Shown one piece after another: positions 21,301 through 31,912 of a stretch of DNA of 64,000 nucleotides. The stretch is taken from contig JAGTTD010000011.1 in the NCBI GenBank assembly GCA_018398585.1, positions 6,261,001-6,325,000 of the forward strand, in the 5' to 3' direction. The notes under the pieces were generated by a model. It was given only the letters and a program-made list of their open reading frames with translations, searched no databases and was not told where the DNA came from. A program made the translations under genes and the position numbers. The DNA comes from Simmondsia chinensis. Its lineage: Eukaryota; Streptophyta; Magnoliopsida; Caryophyllales; Simmondsiaceae. Numbering within the stretch: the first letter of the stretch is position 1; each line of letters begins with the position of its first letter.

Positions 21301-22490
21301 TTGTTGAACCTGAACATTCTGATCATGTATGTTTGCTGAAAAAATCACTGTATGGGCTAAAACGGTCACCCATACAGTGGTATAAGAGATTTCATGCGTT
21401 TATGATTGATAATGGCTTTAATAGGTCTGTTCATTATACATGCTTTTACTTCAAAGATATTGACTGTTCTGATATTATCTTCCCACTAATATACGTGGAT
21501 GATATGTTGTTAGCAAGCGGGTCCCAGAGGCAGATTTCATATTTGAAATCTCGGCTAAATGGTTCTTTCTATATGAAAGACTTGGGGGATGCTAAGAAAA
21601 TTCTAGGTATTGATACCTTCAGGAACAGGTCAAAATGAACAGTCCATTTGAGTCAGAGTCATTGTCTTACCAAGGTCTTAAAAAGGTTTAACATGATTAA
21701 GTCAAAACCTGTTAAACAACCCTTGGCAACACAGTACAAATTTTCAGCAAGTCAGTGTCTTGAAATTGAGCAAGAAAAGCTTAAAATAAGCATACTACCG
21801 TATGCTAACACTACAGGGTCATTAATGTATGCGATGACCTGCATTAGGCCGGACTTAGCTTTTCTGATGAGTATATTATCTCGTTATGTGTCGAATCCTA
21901 GTAAGGTGCATTGGGATAGAGTTAAATGGCTGCTAAGATATGTAAAAGGGTCAATAGATTTGGGCTTAACTTTTGGTAGGGACCAAAACAAACTTAATTG
22001 ACTGGTTATACATTATGATTTTGCCGGTGACCTAGATAGGACAGATCGACATCTGCTTATATCTTCACCTTAACGGGTGGAGCTATTAGCTGGAGGCCAA
22101 AGTTGCAGACTTTAACCTCTTTATCTAATACATAATCATAGTTTCTGGCTATATCTAATGCTGTTAAGAAAGATATATGGCTAAACGGCTTATTGAATGA
22201 GATAAAACTCGACTTAGGATCACCTAAAATCTATTCAGATAGTCAATCTGCAATTGCCCTGTGTAAGAGCATTGTATTCCACGATAGGACTAAACACTTA
22301 GCAGTTAGATGATATTTTATCATGGACAATATAGAAGAGAACCAGATTGAGTTGCTGAAAATTAGCACTGATGATAACCCCACCGATATGGGCACAAAAA
22401 GTCTTCCTTTGGAAAAGTTTACACGGTTTGTTAAACTTATCCAAATGGAATGGAACCTGAGGTGAAAAATGTTTGTGAAATTGTTAGTCA
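18400..22490 (+). pseudogene. Copia gag-pol polyprotein (broken)
   Basis: Gag occupies about 18400-19170, with KKLEKLYATKSLANRV and a zinc knuckle starting CYEC near 19115 that needs a frame change. The protease motif WVLDSGCSFHMTS is at 19255. GAG-pre-integrase LWYRRLGH is near 19650 and HHCC-type residues (CDHCVFGEHH) near 19755. The integrase core runs from IVDYVHADPWGPS through the DNGLEFVNS and PQQNGVAE motifs, ending at a stop at 20140. RT is in 20901-21638, with LHQIDVTTAFLNGE and the catalytic YVDD near 21495. RNase H/tail fragments extend to 22490, including TGSLMYAMTCIRPDLA. A 51-bp tandem duplication lies at 20441-20542. Confidence 0.9.
20441..20542 (+). repeat. 51-bp tandem duplication inside pol
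   Basis: GGGTTAAGGAGGGTAACCCA and the following ATAAGTAGGGATGTCAT occur twice, 51 bp (17 codons) apart. The duplicated part encodes the ISRDV segment conserved before RT in copia polyproteins. The two copies are essentially identical, so the duplication is younger than most other damage in the element. Confidence 0.9.
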
Positions 22491-22511
22491 TATAGTTGCC
22501 AAGGTGGAGTT

Positions 22512-23593
22512 TGTTATCAGTGATAAAAATATGACTTAGACCATGCCTAATAGGTTTGTAAATTAGGCTTAAAATTGGACTTAAATTGAGCTAGATTAAC
22601 AATGGAAATAAAATGCCTCACTTAATGTTCAAACGAGAATTAAAACGCAGTGTTTTACTATACATATATTTTGAATTTGGGTGCCCCTTGGGACAATGAC
22701 CAAATTGCCCCTATTAATATGTATTAACTACCCTTGATACCATGTACTACATCTGCCCTTAGTGTACTACCTGCCTAGCTCATAGTACTACTCTTGCCCG
22801 AATTGTAATGCTGCTACCCAAATTGTACTAGCTGCCCGTGAAGTACATTTCATCCTTATCTTCATCCTTTTACCCATTCGATATTGCAAAGCTTCTTTGA
22901 GAAGCTTTCTCATGGTGAATCCAGGTTGTTCGATCGTCTGAATGTGTCACCTGATGAGGGTCTCACTTTGTGCTTTTTGTGGGTAAGTATTGTCTGTAAG
23001 ATCGATTTTAATCGATGGTTGTGATGAGGTCTTGGGCAAGCACACGGATTGTAACTTGGGGTAGTATAAATGTCGATAGTTAGGGTTTTAGAGAAGTAGG
23101 TTTCTGATCAATCTCGTCTTCTCCCCACTCTCTTCTGGTGTTCATCTTCCTAAGGCTCCCAATGTAACCCTAATCCTAAATCTGAACCTCTAAGCCTTGA
23201 TATTCAAGGTTCCACCCTCGTGAGCCCGATTCAAGGTGATTTTTGCTTGTGGCGTACGATCCGAGCTGGTGGAGTGCGATTCGAACTTGTGGTGTTCGAT
23301 CCTCGGCAAGACTCAGCTTCTGGAAGAGGTATAATGTTATCTTTGGGTTAATTCTTTGGTCTCTAACTTAGAATCCAAAGATCTTGTGTGTAATCTTGAG
23401 TCCAAGAGTTATTTGCTCTAGATTTGAGTTATTTGTGGTTGTAATCAATCTTGGTTTGTATAAATCGGCTCTTCGGGGTTAAGATATGAGATTTTGGAGT
23501 TTGTATTTGTTTTTGCTTTGTGGGACTTGTAACCGTTTATCTGAAGTTATATATTGTGAAAACTCATTAACTCGTGGTATAAAAGCACCAACA
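22512..23593 (+). mobile_element. Copia 3' LTR
   Basis: Starts TGTTATCAGTGATAAAAATA after the purine-rich AAGGTGGAGTT and ends AAAGCACCAACA. Differences from the 5' LTR are spread along the length and include small indels near 22550, 22905 and 23120. Confidence 0.88.
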
Positions 23594-23734
23594 TATTCAA
23601 TTTCAAATAGTCTTTGGCCCTTGATGATCATCACTACTAGAATCGCGCCTTGTCTAGTTATTTGCACAGTATAGGATCGAACCAATGTTATTTTCAGTCC
23701 ACGGCACTTTACTATTTTGTGTGTACTATGCAAA

Positions 23735-24340
23735 TGTATTGACATTGTATATGTCGAATAGGGTTATAGCTTTGAAATGTCTTATGTAATCTTACTCATA
23801 TATACTGAAATATGTGTGCTTTCATATGTTGATGTAGGATTTGGTTGAATCATGTGTATGTGATGTCTTAAGTTTTCTCTCTTTCCCTATTGTGTACTAT
23901 TGTACTTGTTATTTCAATTTAGGGGCTTGATGTGTATGACACTAACAACTGGTATTAAAGCCTTAAGTGAAACCCTATTCGAAGACTAGTATTGCTAGGG
24001 CAAAAAGAGACCCAATAGCTAACTTCAACGATGGAAAGACCACTCTGTTCGTCTGGCGAGTAGCCCAATTTGGTGGAAAGAGCATAGCATAGCGTCTCAT
24101 CAACAATAGACTAACGCGTTGCACAGAGGACACTAGATTTAAATAAGACTTGAATTCTTCTCCAAGGGCCAGCATGGAGCAACTTCAAGTGAATACAAGT
24201 GAGCGTTCAGTGAGCATAGTGCATCTTGTTCGATTAGATATATGGTGGTGGTCCACCGATGAACGGCAAAGCAAGCACAGTGGTACGCGATGCATCTTGT
24301 TCGTAGCAAGGAAGAACTAGGTCTTTCCATGCATGTCACA
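23735..24340 (+). mobile_element. Copia 5' end fragment (short LTR, PBS, gag start)
   Basis: A short LTR-like unit (TGTATTGACATT to GACACTAACA, ending 23947) is followed at once by ACTGGTATTAAAGCC, a close match to the Met-tRNA primer site. A gag-like start then reads ANFNDGKTTLFVWRVAQFGG near 24010-24080. Sequence beyond about 24130 is too decayed to read. No second LTR is seen, so it is a 5' fragment, possibly cut by the LTR insertion at 24471. Confidence 0.55.
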
Positions 24341-24470
24341 CTCCCAAAAACGAACTAGGCTCGTGATAAGAGCATGATTTGAGTATGAGGGCACCACTTA
24401 CAGAGGAGATTCGCAACGTGACATTAGATCCAAACCAAGTGCCACCTTGGTTTTTCTCAGGAGCAAGTCG

Positions 24471-25229
24471 TGTTGCGAAAAATCACGCAATCAAGTAGAA
24501 GGAGAACCAAAATAAAAGAAAACTAAAACAGCACACCAATATTTACGTGGAAACCCTTTCTCAACTAGAGGGAAAAACCACAGGATCCAAACATGTGCTT
24601 CATCCATTATGAAATTCATGGAATTACAATTTCTAATTATAATCCCCAAACCCCATATACAATCATCAACCACATCATCGACATCAATGCGACTATTGCA
24701 CGGTAAGTCATGAACCCTCTCAAAGTGTAACTGTTGCACAGTGAGTCACCAACCCTCCTCAATGTAGCTTCTACACAGCAAGCCACTAATCCTCCCGCAA
24801 CGTAACTACTTCACGGTGAGTCACCAACACTTCTCAATGTAGCTTCTGCATAGCGAGCCACCAACCCTCTCATAATGTTGCTTTAGAAAGAGCAAGCTAA
24901 AAAAATTCTCATCAATGCCTCACAAAACACTCAATATAAATCTCTCACTCTCCCCTGCCTTGGTGCCCCCCAGGTACCTTTTTACAAATCTTACAACACC
25001 TCACATTTTTCCTCTCTACTCCTCCATCTCTCAACCCTTAACCTTAACCCCTATTTTTAATGAGTTACCTAAATCTAATCATATTTAAAATATCAAACTA
25101 AATCAAATCAAAGTTATTTAGGTAACTTAATATAAACCATATCTCATCCAAATCTCAAAAAATCAAATCCTAATCAAATCTAAATCATATCAAATCAATA
25201 TTAATTTCGAGATTAATAATATCCAAACA
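24471..25229 (-). mobile_element. LTR, minus orientation (inverted pair, left)
   Basis: About 750 bp is an inverted relative of 26216-26920. It contains ATTTACGTGGAAACCC (24542) and a run of roughly 32-bp sub-repeats around TTGCACAGTGAGTCACCAACC (24690-24880). It ends TATCCAAACA. AGCAA occurs at 24462-24466 and 25230-25234 and might be a target duplication if the left edge is slightly outside the TG end. Coding sequence is absent. Confidence 0.65.
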
Positions 25230-25283
25230 AGCAAAGTGTAGGGGCACACGCATAGAGTGCCCCAGTTGAGGTTGGGGGAAGAT

Positions 25284-26004
25284 GTTAGGAAAATAAGGTA
25301 AATGAATAATCAAAATATAACTCTAATACAATAAAAGGTGAGCTCGAGGTCAATTAAATGAATCTTCAGGATTATAAGATCAACATCAGAAATGATGAAA
25401 GAAAGAAATAGTAAGGAAAGAATAAATCGAAGAACTGACGTGCTGTGGAGAACTCCATTGGCCTAAGTCGTTTATGCCCCCCATAAGTACAGTGGGACCA
25501 ATGGCACTCCGACCGCCAAGGTTAACACGAAGCCCACCTCAATAGTGTACTTCGGGGAAATGGACTAGAGCACGCCTCAACTTGCCTAGCAATGGAGGAG
25601 AAAGAATTATATTTAAGAGAGAAAGTAAGGAGAAGAGAAGACTCAGTATTTCTGTTTTATGTGTAATGACCGGCTTACCAAAGGGTGTTATTTATAAATG
25701 AAAAACTTGCCCGTTAAGGAAAAGATCATGCCCTAAAAATCCGAACTTAGTTATGGAAGGAATGTTTATAGGAAGAGTGGGTGTTGAAACAGTCAAAATG
25801 CGTCCCTCGAGCTCGAGCTTGTAATCTCAAGCTTAAACTCGGAGTAACAAACTAACCTCAAGCTAACAGCCTCGAGGTTATCTAGAACTCCAGCATAAGG
25901 CCATGAGCTCAGACCGAAAGCAAGAACTCCCCTTGAGTTCATTTACGACAACTTAATAAATACGGCGGCCATAAAAATAAAAGTCCAAGATAGAAAAAGT
26001 CCAC
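25284..26004 (+). mobile_element. Possible LTR between the inverted pair
   Basis: A purine-rich tract (GGTTGGGGGAAGA) precedes TGTTAGGAAAAT, and AAAAGTCCACA is the proposed end. A TTATTTATAAATGAAAAAC promoter-like site is at about 25689, and the segment CACTCCGACCGCCAAGG resembles plant gypsy LTR leader sequence. Neither a partner LTR nor a target duplication is seen. The following 26005-26215 shows no gene. Confidence 0.4.
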
Positions 26005-26215
26005 ACCGCGACGCGCTGTCTGGCGCGAGAGGTGGGGCGACCAAGCGAGAATGGCCCATCATACCCACTCTAAGCCCACAAGACTTTTACCAATGACAAG
26101 GGGATGGGGTTATATAAACTAGACTTCCCACTTCTATTCTTCCTATGTGGGATGGATGTATTTTATAAGTTGAACAAAATTGAAGCATACCACTCCCAAA
26201 TTCCAACATAAGAAA

Positions 26216-26920
26216 TGTGAGATTGGGATATTATCTCAAAATTAATATTGATTTGATATGATTAGATTTGATTTGGGTGAAATGTGATTTAGACCAAGTT
26301 ACCTAAATATGTTTGATTTGATATGATTTAATATTCTAAATCAGGTTAGATTTAGGTAACTCAAGGTTGAGGGTTGATGTTTGGGACGTGTGAAGAAAAG
26401 AGAGGAAAAATGTGAGGGTAAGGGATTTGTAAAGAGGTGCCTAGATGGGCACCCAGGTAGGGGGAGAGATTTGTTTTGAGAGATGTTTTGTTCGAGAGTT
26501 ATTTGATTAAAGGATGAGGGAGAGTTTTTGAAGTTTCCTCTTTTCAAATCTATGCTGAGAAGGGTTGGTAGCTTGCCGTGTGTAACCTATATTATGAGAG
26601 GGTTGCTGATTCACTGTGCTGTAGTTATACTATGGGAGTATTGGTGGCTCGCCGTGCAAAAGCTAAATAGTGAGAGGGTTGGAGACTCGCCATGCAGTAG
26701 TCACATTGATGATAATGGTGTTGATGATGATTATAATATAGGGTTTGAGGGTTTTCAATTAGTGATTGTAATTCCTAATTTCATAGTAGATAAGTCACTT
26801 GTTTTGGTCCCGTAGTTTTCTCCTCCATTTGAAAGAGGGTTTCTACGTAAATTTTGGTGTTGATTGCTTCGATGCTTTTGACGTTTTTCGCTTTCTTGTG
26901 CTTGATTGTGTGATCCCCAT
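26216..26920 (+). mobile_element. LTR, plus orientation (inverted pair, right)
   Basis: Starts TGTGAGATTGGGATATTAT and contains GAGAGGGTTGGAGACTCGCC-type sub-repeats (26560-26700), the counterparts of those in the left LTR. GGTTTCTACGTAAATTTTGG is near 26840. The two LTRs diverge at many positions, so they are separate solo or partial insertions rather than one young element. Confidence 0.65.
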
Positions 26921-26923
26921 CAT

Positions 26924-26958
26924 CCCCCCCCCCCCCCAAAAAAAAAAAAAAAAAAAAA
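26924..26958. repeat. C14-A21 homopolymer junction
   Basis: Fourteen C are followed directly by twenty-one A, next to the right LTR of the inverted pair. Length may be affected by sequencing error. Confidence 0.9.
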
Positions 26959-27097
26959 CCACACACATAAAAAATATGAAAAGAAAGAAGGCCAAGCTTA
27001 GCCATGGAGGAAGCCATACCAGAATCGACTCCAATCATACTAGAATTGGTCCCTCCCCTTTCCCTTCAAACCAATTATGTTAGTTATTTGAGTTTTT

Positions 27098-27165
27098 GGG
27101 TTTGATGTAGTGGTTAGGCTACCTACTTTCTAAAGGTAAGGTCTTGGGTTCAAGGCTCGTTTAGA
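27098..27165 (+). mobile_element. tRNA-derived SINE head
   Basis: An A-box-like TGTAGTGGTTAGGCTA (27106-27121) and a B box TGGGTTCAAGGC (about 27145) are spaced as in a tRNA gene. The sequence lacks the paired arms of a working tRNA. It is probably the head of a SINE. The tail was not identified; 27170-27540 has an open minus-strand frame without recognisable similarity. Confidence 0.5.
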
Positions 27166-27543
27166 AAACATAGGATTATCACTGATTATTTCTTCTTGAT
27201 CCTCTTCGACCCTCAACTTGTCCATCCTTTTCTCTTGCAGTTTCTTGGTCTTAGGCTTTGTTCGAATCTTATTCTTCCCATTGGACTTAAATTCCATGCC
27301 CTCCAAACATTGTTGAAAAGATTTCTCAACTTGCACTTTCTTCTTTGACTCTTTGTTTTCCTACCCTTTCAAAGTGGAGGAGTTTTAAGGTCCCTCCAGC
27401 CTTTGAAAGGATGGCCTATTTTTTCGCTTGCTTGCTTGATTTCTCTATATGAGAAATTGGGGTGCTCTAGAAGAAAGAATCCACATTCCTCTTCTTCATT
27501 GTTGTGAGTTAGTTATATCTATGCATCATCCTTTTGGACAAGA

Positions 27544-29853
27544 ATGTTTGAAGTAGGGACCAACTTTATGTCATTGGCCTATGGGGATTCACACAAAGGA
27601 GAATCGCTTAATGGTTCAACAGCCCGAGGATTGAAACTCGAAGGAAGGAAGGATAATATGAAGCTTGGCCCGAAGACTTCGGAATGGGCCTACAAACTTC
27701 TTGATCTTACTAGAGATCCACCTCCAACCTGGCTTTTACATCTTGGAGAGCGTTCAAAATTCCAGGATCCCAAACTCCCTTGCCAAACTCCAATTGGCGA
27801 AGTGCACCATGATAGACCCCCAAAGTGGTGGAGAGTGATGCAATTTTTTTACTAGCAAGTGCACTAGTCGCTTTAAGTAATACAGAGTGAGTAGAGTATG
27901 GTTCGTACGAGGATTGCTGAGTGAGTACTAAAATTAATAGCTTTAATACTATTTGAAAAATCGAAAAATTGGGGATTTTGATATTAAATAAAGTAAGATA
28001 AAATAAAATAAAAATAAAAGTTAAAACTAGACTAGAATAAGCCAAATTAAATTATTTTTTTTTATTAATTAATAAAGTCTAAGGCATCCGATTTCACCTT
28101 AGTTGCATAAATACGCATTTTCTATTCTCGATATTCAAGTTGTTACTATGTGTTGATGGTTTAAAAATCTTAATTTACTAAACATTTTCCCTCGAGCAAC
28201 ATTTAGCGTACTCTTTAACATATTAACCCATCACTTTCGTGCATGAATTTAAATAAGAAAAGAGTTATAAAAGCTCTATAATTTTCTTTTAAAAATCACA
28301 CAAATCGCATTAATCTCTCTCGAGTATTCGCCCAATTTGTGGTGCTTATCACCTCAGCACTCATCATAAATCTCCTTTCGGTCTCATTATGAATAATTAT
28401 AGGTCTTAAATGGTGATCAAGCATTTAAAACTCATGAGGAACAATGATAAACACTTCAACAGCGCAATAACATAAACATTGAATACCTTGAATTAGAAAT
28501 GAGTGTATTTTACAACTTAGGTTACATCGTAGCCTTAGATTAACAAAATTAGTTCATGTTAAACTTAAAATTAAACATTACAAATATCAAAATACATGAA
28601 CTAATGAAAAAAAATGATAAAACTACCAAAAATTACAAAAAAAAAAAAAAAAAAAAAAAGAGAACAGGTCAGCTGCTGCACCAACCCGACCTGTTCTCAC
28701 CCCTTTCTCACTCGATTTTTTTGTGTTTTTTTTCCTAAAAACTTGATGAATCAACTCCTTGAAACCTCCCCTATTTATACAATTAGGATTGGGATAAAAA
28801 AATTTGGAAAAAATCTCAAAAATAAGCTCCCATTTTTGCATCCTGAGGCAATTCTGCAGATCTGGGTTTTTTATTGTTTTTCTTGATTTTTTTCTACACT
28901 CCACCTCCCAAATTCTGCACCAAAACATCATATTGATGTTGTGTGATGTTTGTAAAATGAATTTGGTTAAAAATAATCGAGCTTTAATTGCCAAAATGCA
29001 AGTTGTTCATGGAAAGCTGAAATCTGCGCCCAGTTTTCTCAATCATTTTCCAGCTCGGTTTTCTTCATTTTTTCATCAAATCCTCCACCCAAATGCTGCA
29101 ATAACATGTTAAAAAGATGCTAAATAACTTATTTAAGCTTTGGTTCAGTGAATTTAGTTGAAAAAATTCAAAAAAATCGAGCTGCAAAGTGTCTAGTTGC
29201 AGCAGGTTGCAAGTTGCTTGCAACTTGTAATTTTTTTATATTTTTTGATTTTTTTCTGGTTTTTTATGTAAAAGAATGCTTATAATAGCTTTAAGTAATG
29301 TTTAATTATTTTATACAATGCATAAAAGATGAATAATGAGGACAAAAGCTTGAATTTTATCTAAAAATTGATGCAAAACTTGTGAAATAGGGTGTAAGAT
29401 GTTCTTGGTAATTTTGTACAATTTTTGTTGTTATTTAGCAATTTTTTGATTTATCTTGCTTTTACTTATTAATATTAATGATAAAACTAGCAAGATTTAA
29501 TACAAAATTGGTGTTTTTACAAGAAAATAGCAAAATAGTTCAAAATAAGCAAAACCGGGCAAAATTGATAAAAATTTGATGTAAAAATGTTTAAAAATAT
29601 ATTAAAATATTATAAATAATTATATACTAATTTAGACTTATCAGAGAGGAAGCGGCTGGCATCTTTGACCACTAAGGTCACAGTGGTCCGCAATGCCCCA
29701 AGTGCCATTCCCGACGCTCAGTATGAGGATGAGGTCAAGGCGGAGCGAGCGATCGTAGTTGCATGTGATAATGGAGTCGGTGGTGGGACAGTCGGTGTGG
29801 TTACCATGTGCAAGCTAAGTGAAATAGGGGACAAATTAATTGATTTCACTTGA
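27544..29853 (+). pseudogene. Unrecognised coding-like sequence split by an LTR
   Basis: Open plus-strand sequence at 27544-27835 (KLGPKTSEWAYKLLDLTRDP) continues after the solo LTR at 29649-29853 (VTVVRNAPSAIPDAQYEDEV) once the LTR and one GAGAG copy are removed. The frame is not the same on both sides. I do not recognise the protein. The GC content is higher than in surrounding repeats, so it may be older genic or retroelement gag sequence. Confidence 0.3.
27836..29643 (-). mobile_element. Solo LTR with GAGAG target duplication
   Basis: A 1808-bp unit starts TGATGCAATTTTTTTAC and ends AGACTTATCA, flanked by GAGAG at 27831-27835 and 29644-29648. A minus-strand TGTATAAATAGGGG promoter at about 28769-28782 sets the orientation. 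ACTAGCAAGTGCACTAGTCG near the left end is typical of plant gypsy LTR 3' ends (Athila/Tat relatives). A long A-run is at 28638-28659. No internal genes. Confidence 0.88.
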
Positions 29854-30302
29854 GTTACTAGCTCAAAAGCTAATATCTTCGTCATTTAATTGATTGCTGA
29901 TAATTATGATCATTGGCCTTCTGAATTTCTTATGAAGTTCTATAATCCTATTGTAATTCCTTCTCATGTAATTATTCTATCATCCTTTGTAACTCTTCCA
30001 TATTAGGTCAAGATCATCTTTTGATTTCATTAGTTGGGCGTCGTCAATCCTCTAGGTCAGAGAATCGTTGCTCTCGTATCAATGTTGCAAATTGGGGTGA
30101 AAAGGATTGATGGCAACCAATTACGCACCACAACATGATGCCATGTAACATGCAAATCAACACCTCATCGATTGCCTAATATGGATAACTTGGCAAGAGA
30201 AGAAATAAAACATAAAATATTATTTTCTTCAAAAACATAAGGAATTAATTTATATAAATTTGTAAATCCAAAGGACCATAGGCATAACTCTTTTTTCCTA
30301 AT
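29854..30302. other. Unassigned sequence
   Basis: No reading frame, repeat or promoter can be supported. The segment around 29990-30110 resembles noncoding transposon leader, but without a clear match elsewhere in the window. Confidence 0.4.
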
Positions 30303-31150
30303 ATGCTTAGGGATGGTAATGGGGCGGTCGTTATCCTTGGGTATCTTCCCGTTTGGGCGGTTATGGGTGCAAGTAGGGTAGGTATTTAGCAGGTAGAGGT
30401 GAGTGTTGGCTATAAATGGGTATAAAAAACGTGCATTCGCAAGCAAATGAGTAAATCGTGATCATGGCAGGTATATAGGTGTTGTATTTGTGGGGGATCA
30501 ATATAAAGTTGGTTCAGTAACTGTTGAGTAGTTTAAAATCCAATTTTGTTGGAGAGAGTTGTATAATTAACGAAATTAAAGGAAATGAACAGTAATTTAA
30601 GGTTGTCTAGTCAATTAAGAGTAGTTTAGGTAATAAATTTAGGTTAGCCTAACTTTGATCCCATCATTATATTTCACCACGACAATGACTTTGATGATTT
30701 AGGCTACGAGCTCTAAATATAGATTAACACTTAATTAGTTTTGGTAATGAACTAATTTAAGGGCATAACCCATTTACTCACTCTAGATGTTACATGGGTT
30801 ATGTCAATAGCCCCAATTATTCCTTTGCAGCACTTAATTTAGCATTAATTTATATAAAAAATTACACTTAGGGCTGGGTACAACCTCAACTTTTACTGCT
30901 CATTAAAACCTATTATACTAAGGCTACCAGCACAAGTCAAAATGTAAATAAATTGACAATCAAATTATGGCTACAAGTAGTAAAACCTATTACCCACGGG
31001 TAAGCGCCACATTTGGGGCAGGTATGAGTACAATTGAAGCGGGTAGCGGGCACAAGTTGGGCATAAATTATAATACTCACTATGGGTATAAGGTCAGTAC
31101 GTATTTGATGTTGTACCCAACCCACCCCATACCCGTCACTCCACCCAATT
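30303..31150. mobile_element. hAT-like ends enclosing an Athila LTR fragment
   Basis: GGATGGTAATGGGGCGG at 30310 and the complement of it around ACCCCATACCCGTCAC at 31125 resemble terminal repeats of hAT-type elements rich in GGGTA motifs. Between them, 30425-30970 is a decayed minus-strand relative of the Athila LTRs (CATTCGCAAGCAAATGAG; GGCTACGAGCTCTAAAT; GGGCTGGGTACAACCTCAAC). This LTR fragment therefore appears to sit inside the older DNA element. Ends and duplications are not resolved. Confidence 0.45.
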
Positions 31151-31236
31151 TGTACATATATATATATTTGTGTCAAATATTAGAAATTATAATATATTCT
31201 AAAATATAATACTAAATAATTAATATGGACAGGTAT

Positions 31237-31912
31237 TGTTAGAACAAATTATTGAAATACTTGCAAAATACTTGCAAAATTTCCCAAAATACCGGGAACC
31301 GGGTAACCGAGAGATCTCAGGTGTTGAGGCGTGTAATCACTTTCCTTAAGGCTTATTTCGGTATACGAAATATCCTCGGGGATACAACAACAACCATATA
31401 TGAAGAAGAGAATATGTAAAGGGAGAGACATAGTGAGATGAATGAGAATAACCTTTTCAAAGACTTTCACAAATATGAATTTTTCAAGTGCTACTTGCAA
31501 TTGTATTTTATTTCTCAAAACATGAAAAGAGAATTCTCTTTTCTTCTCTTTTTAAATGAATCCCCCAAAGGGCTATTTATAGTTTTTCAAGTGTCTCTTC
31601 AAGAAGGGACACATCCCTTCATGAAGAGTCACTTTCTTTTTTAATATTACACAATTATTGCAAGTAAACACATTTCATATGTGTTCTCTTAAATAATAGG
31701 GGAAAATAATATGAGAAAATAAGGTTCAAAAGACGTCCCAAACTTATCAAAATGTTACTGTAATTCTATAAGATTTGTGTGTCAACATACAAATGACATT
31801 GTTGGATTGTGTATCGACACACGGGCCCTGTGTGTCGACACACATCCCATACAAGTTCAAAACACTTAACCAAGTATAGGACAATCACATACATTTTGAA
31901 AATACACCAACA
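31237..31912 (-). mobile_element. LTR (minus) carrying one palindrome pair
   Basis: A 676-bp unit has TG...CA ends (TGTTAGAACAAATT to ACACCAACA). It is followed at the right by TTCCCCCACCATTTTC, the complement of a polypurine tract, so it reads as the 3' LTR of a minus-strand element. A minus-strand ACTATAAATAGCCC promoter lies near 31570-31580. The U3 side holds a TCGA-core palindrome pair at 31814/31835 with exactly 21-bp pitch, the same arrangement as in the MULE arrays. The 5' LTR is not found. Confidence 0.65.

Larger units (their letters stand above)
17270..23593 (+). mobile_element. Degenerate full-length Ty1/copia element
   Basis: Related LTRs of about 1.08 kb flank a gag-pol body: 5' LTR about 17270-18359, 3' LTR 22512-23593. 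The primer-binding site AGGTATCAGAGCCA at about 18360 matches the initiator-Met tRNA site typical of copia. Gene order is gag, protease, integrase, RT, RNase H, confirming Ty1/copia. Domain wording (for example YVDD, DFSRKVWVY) fits the Tork/Tnt1-like side of the family. Numerous stops and frameshifts make it inactive. LTRs differ at many sites, so insertion is old. I could not confirm a target duplication. Confidence 0.9.

Noticed and set aside
27106..27157. tRNA gene on the plus strand
   Set aside because: Boxes are present but acceptor and anticodon stems are not. SINE head is the better explanation.
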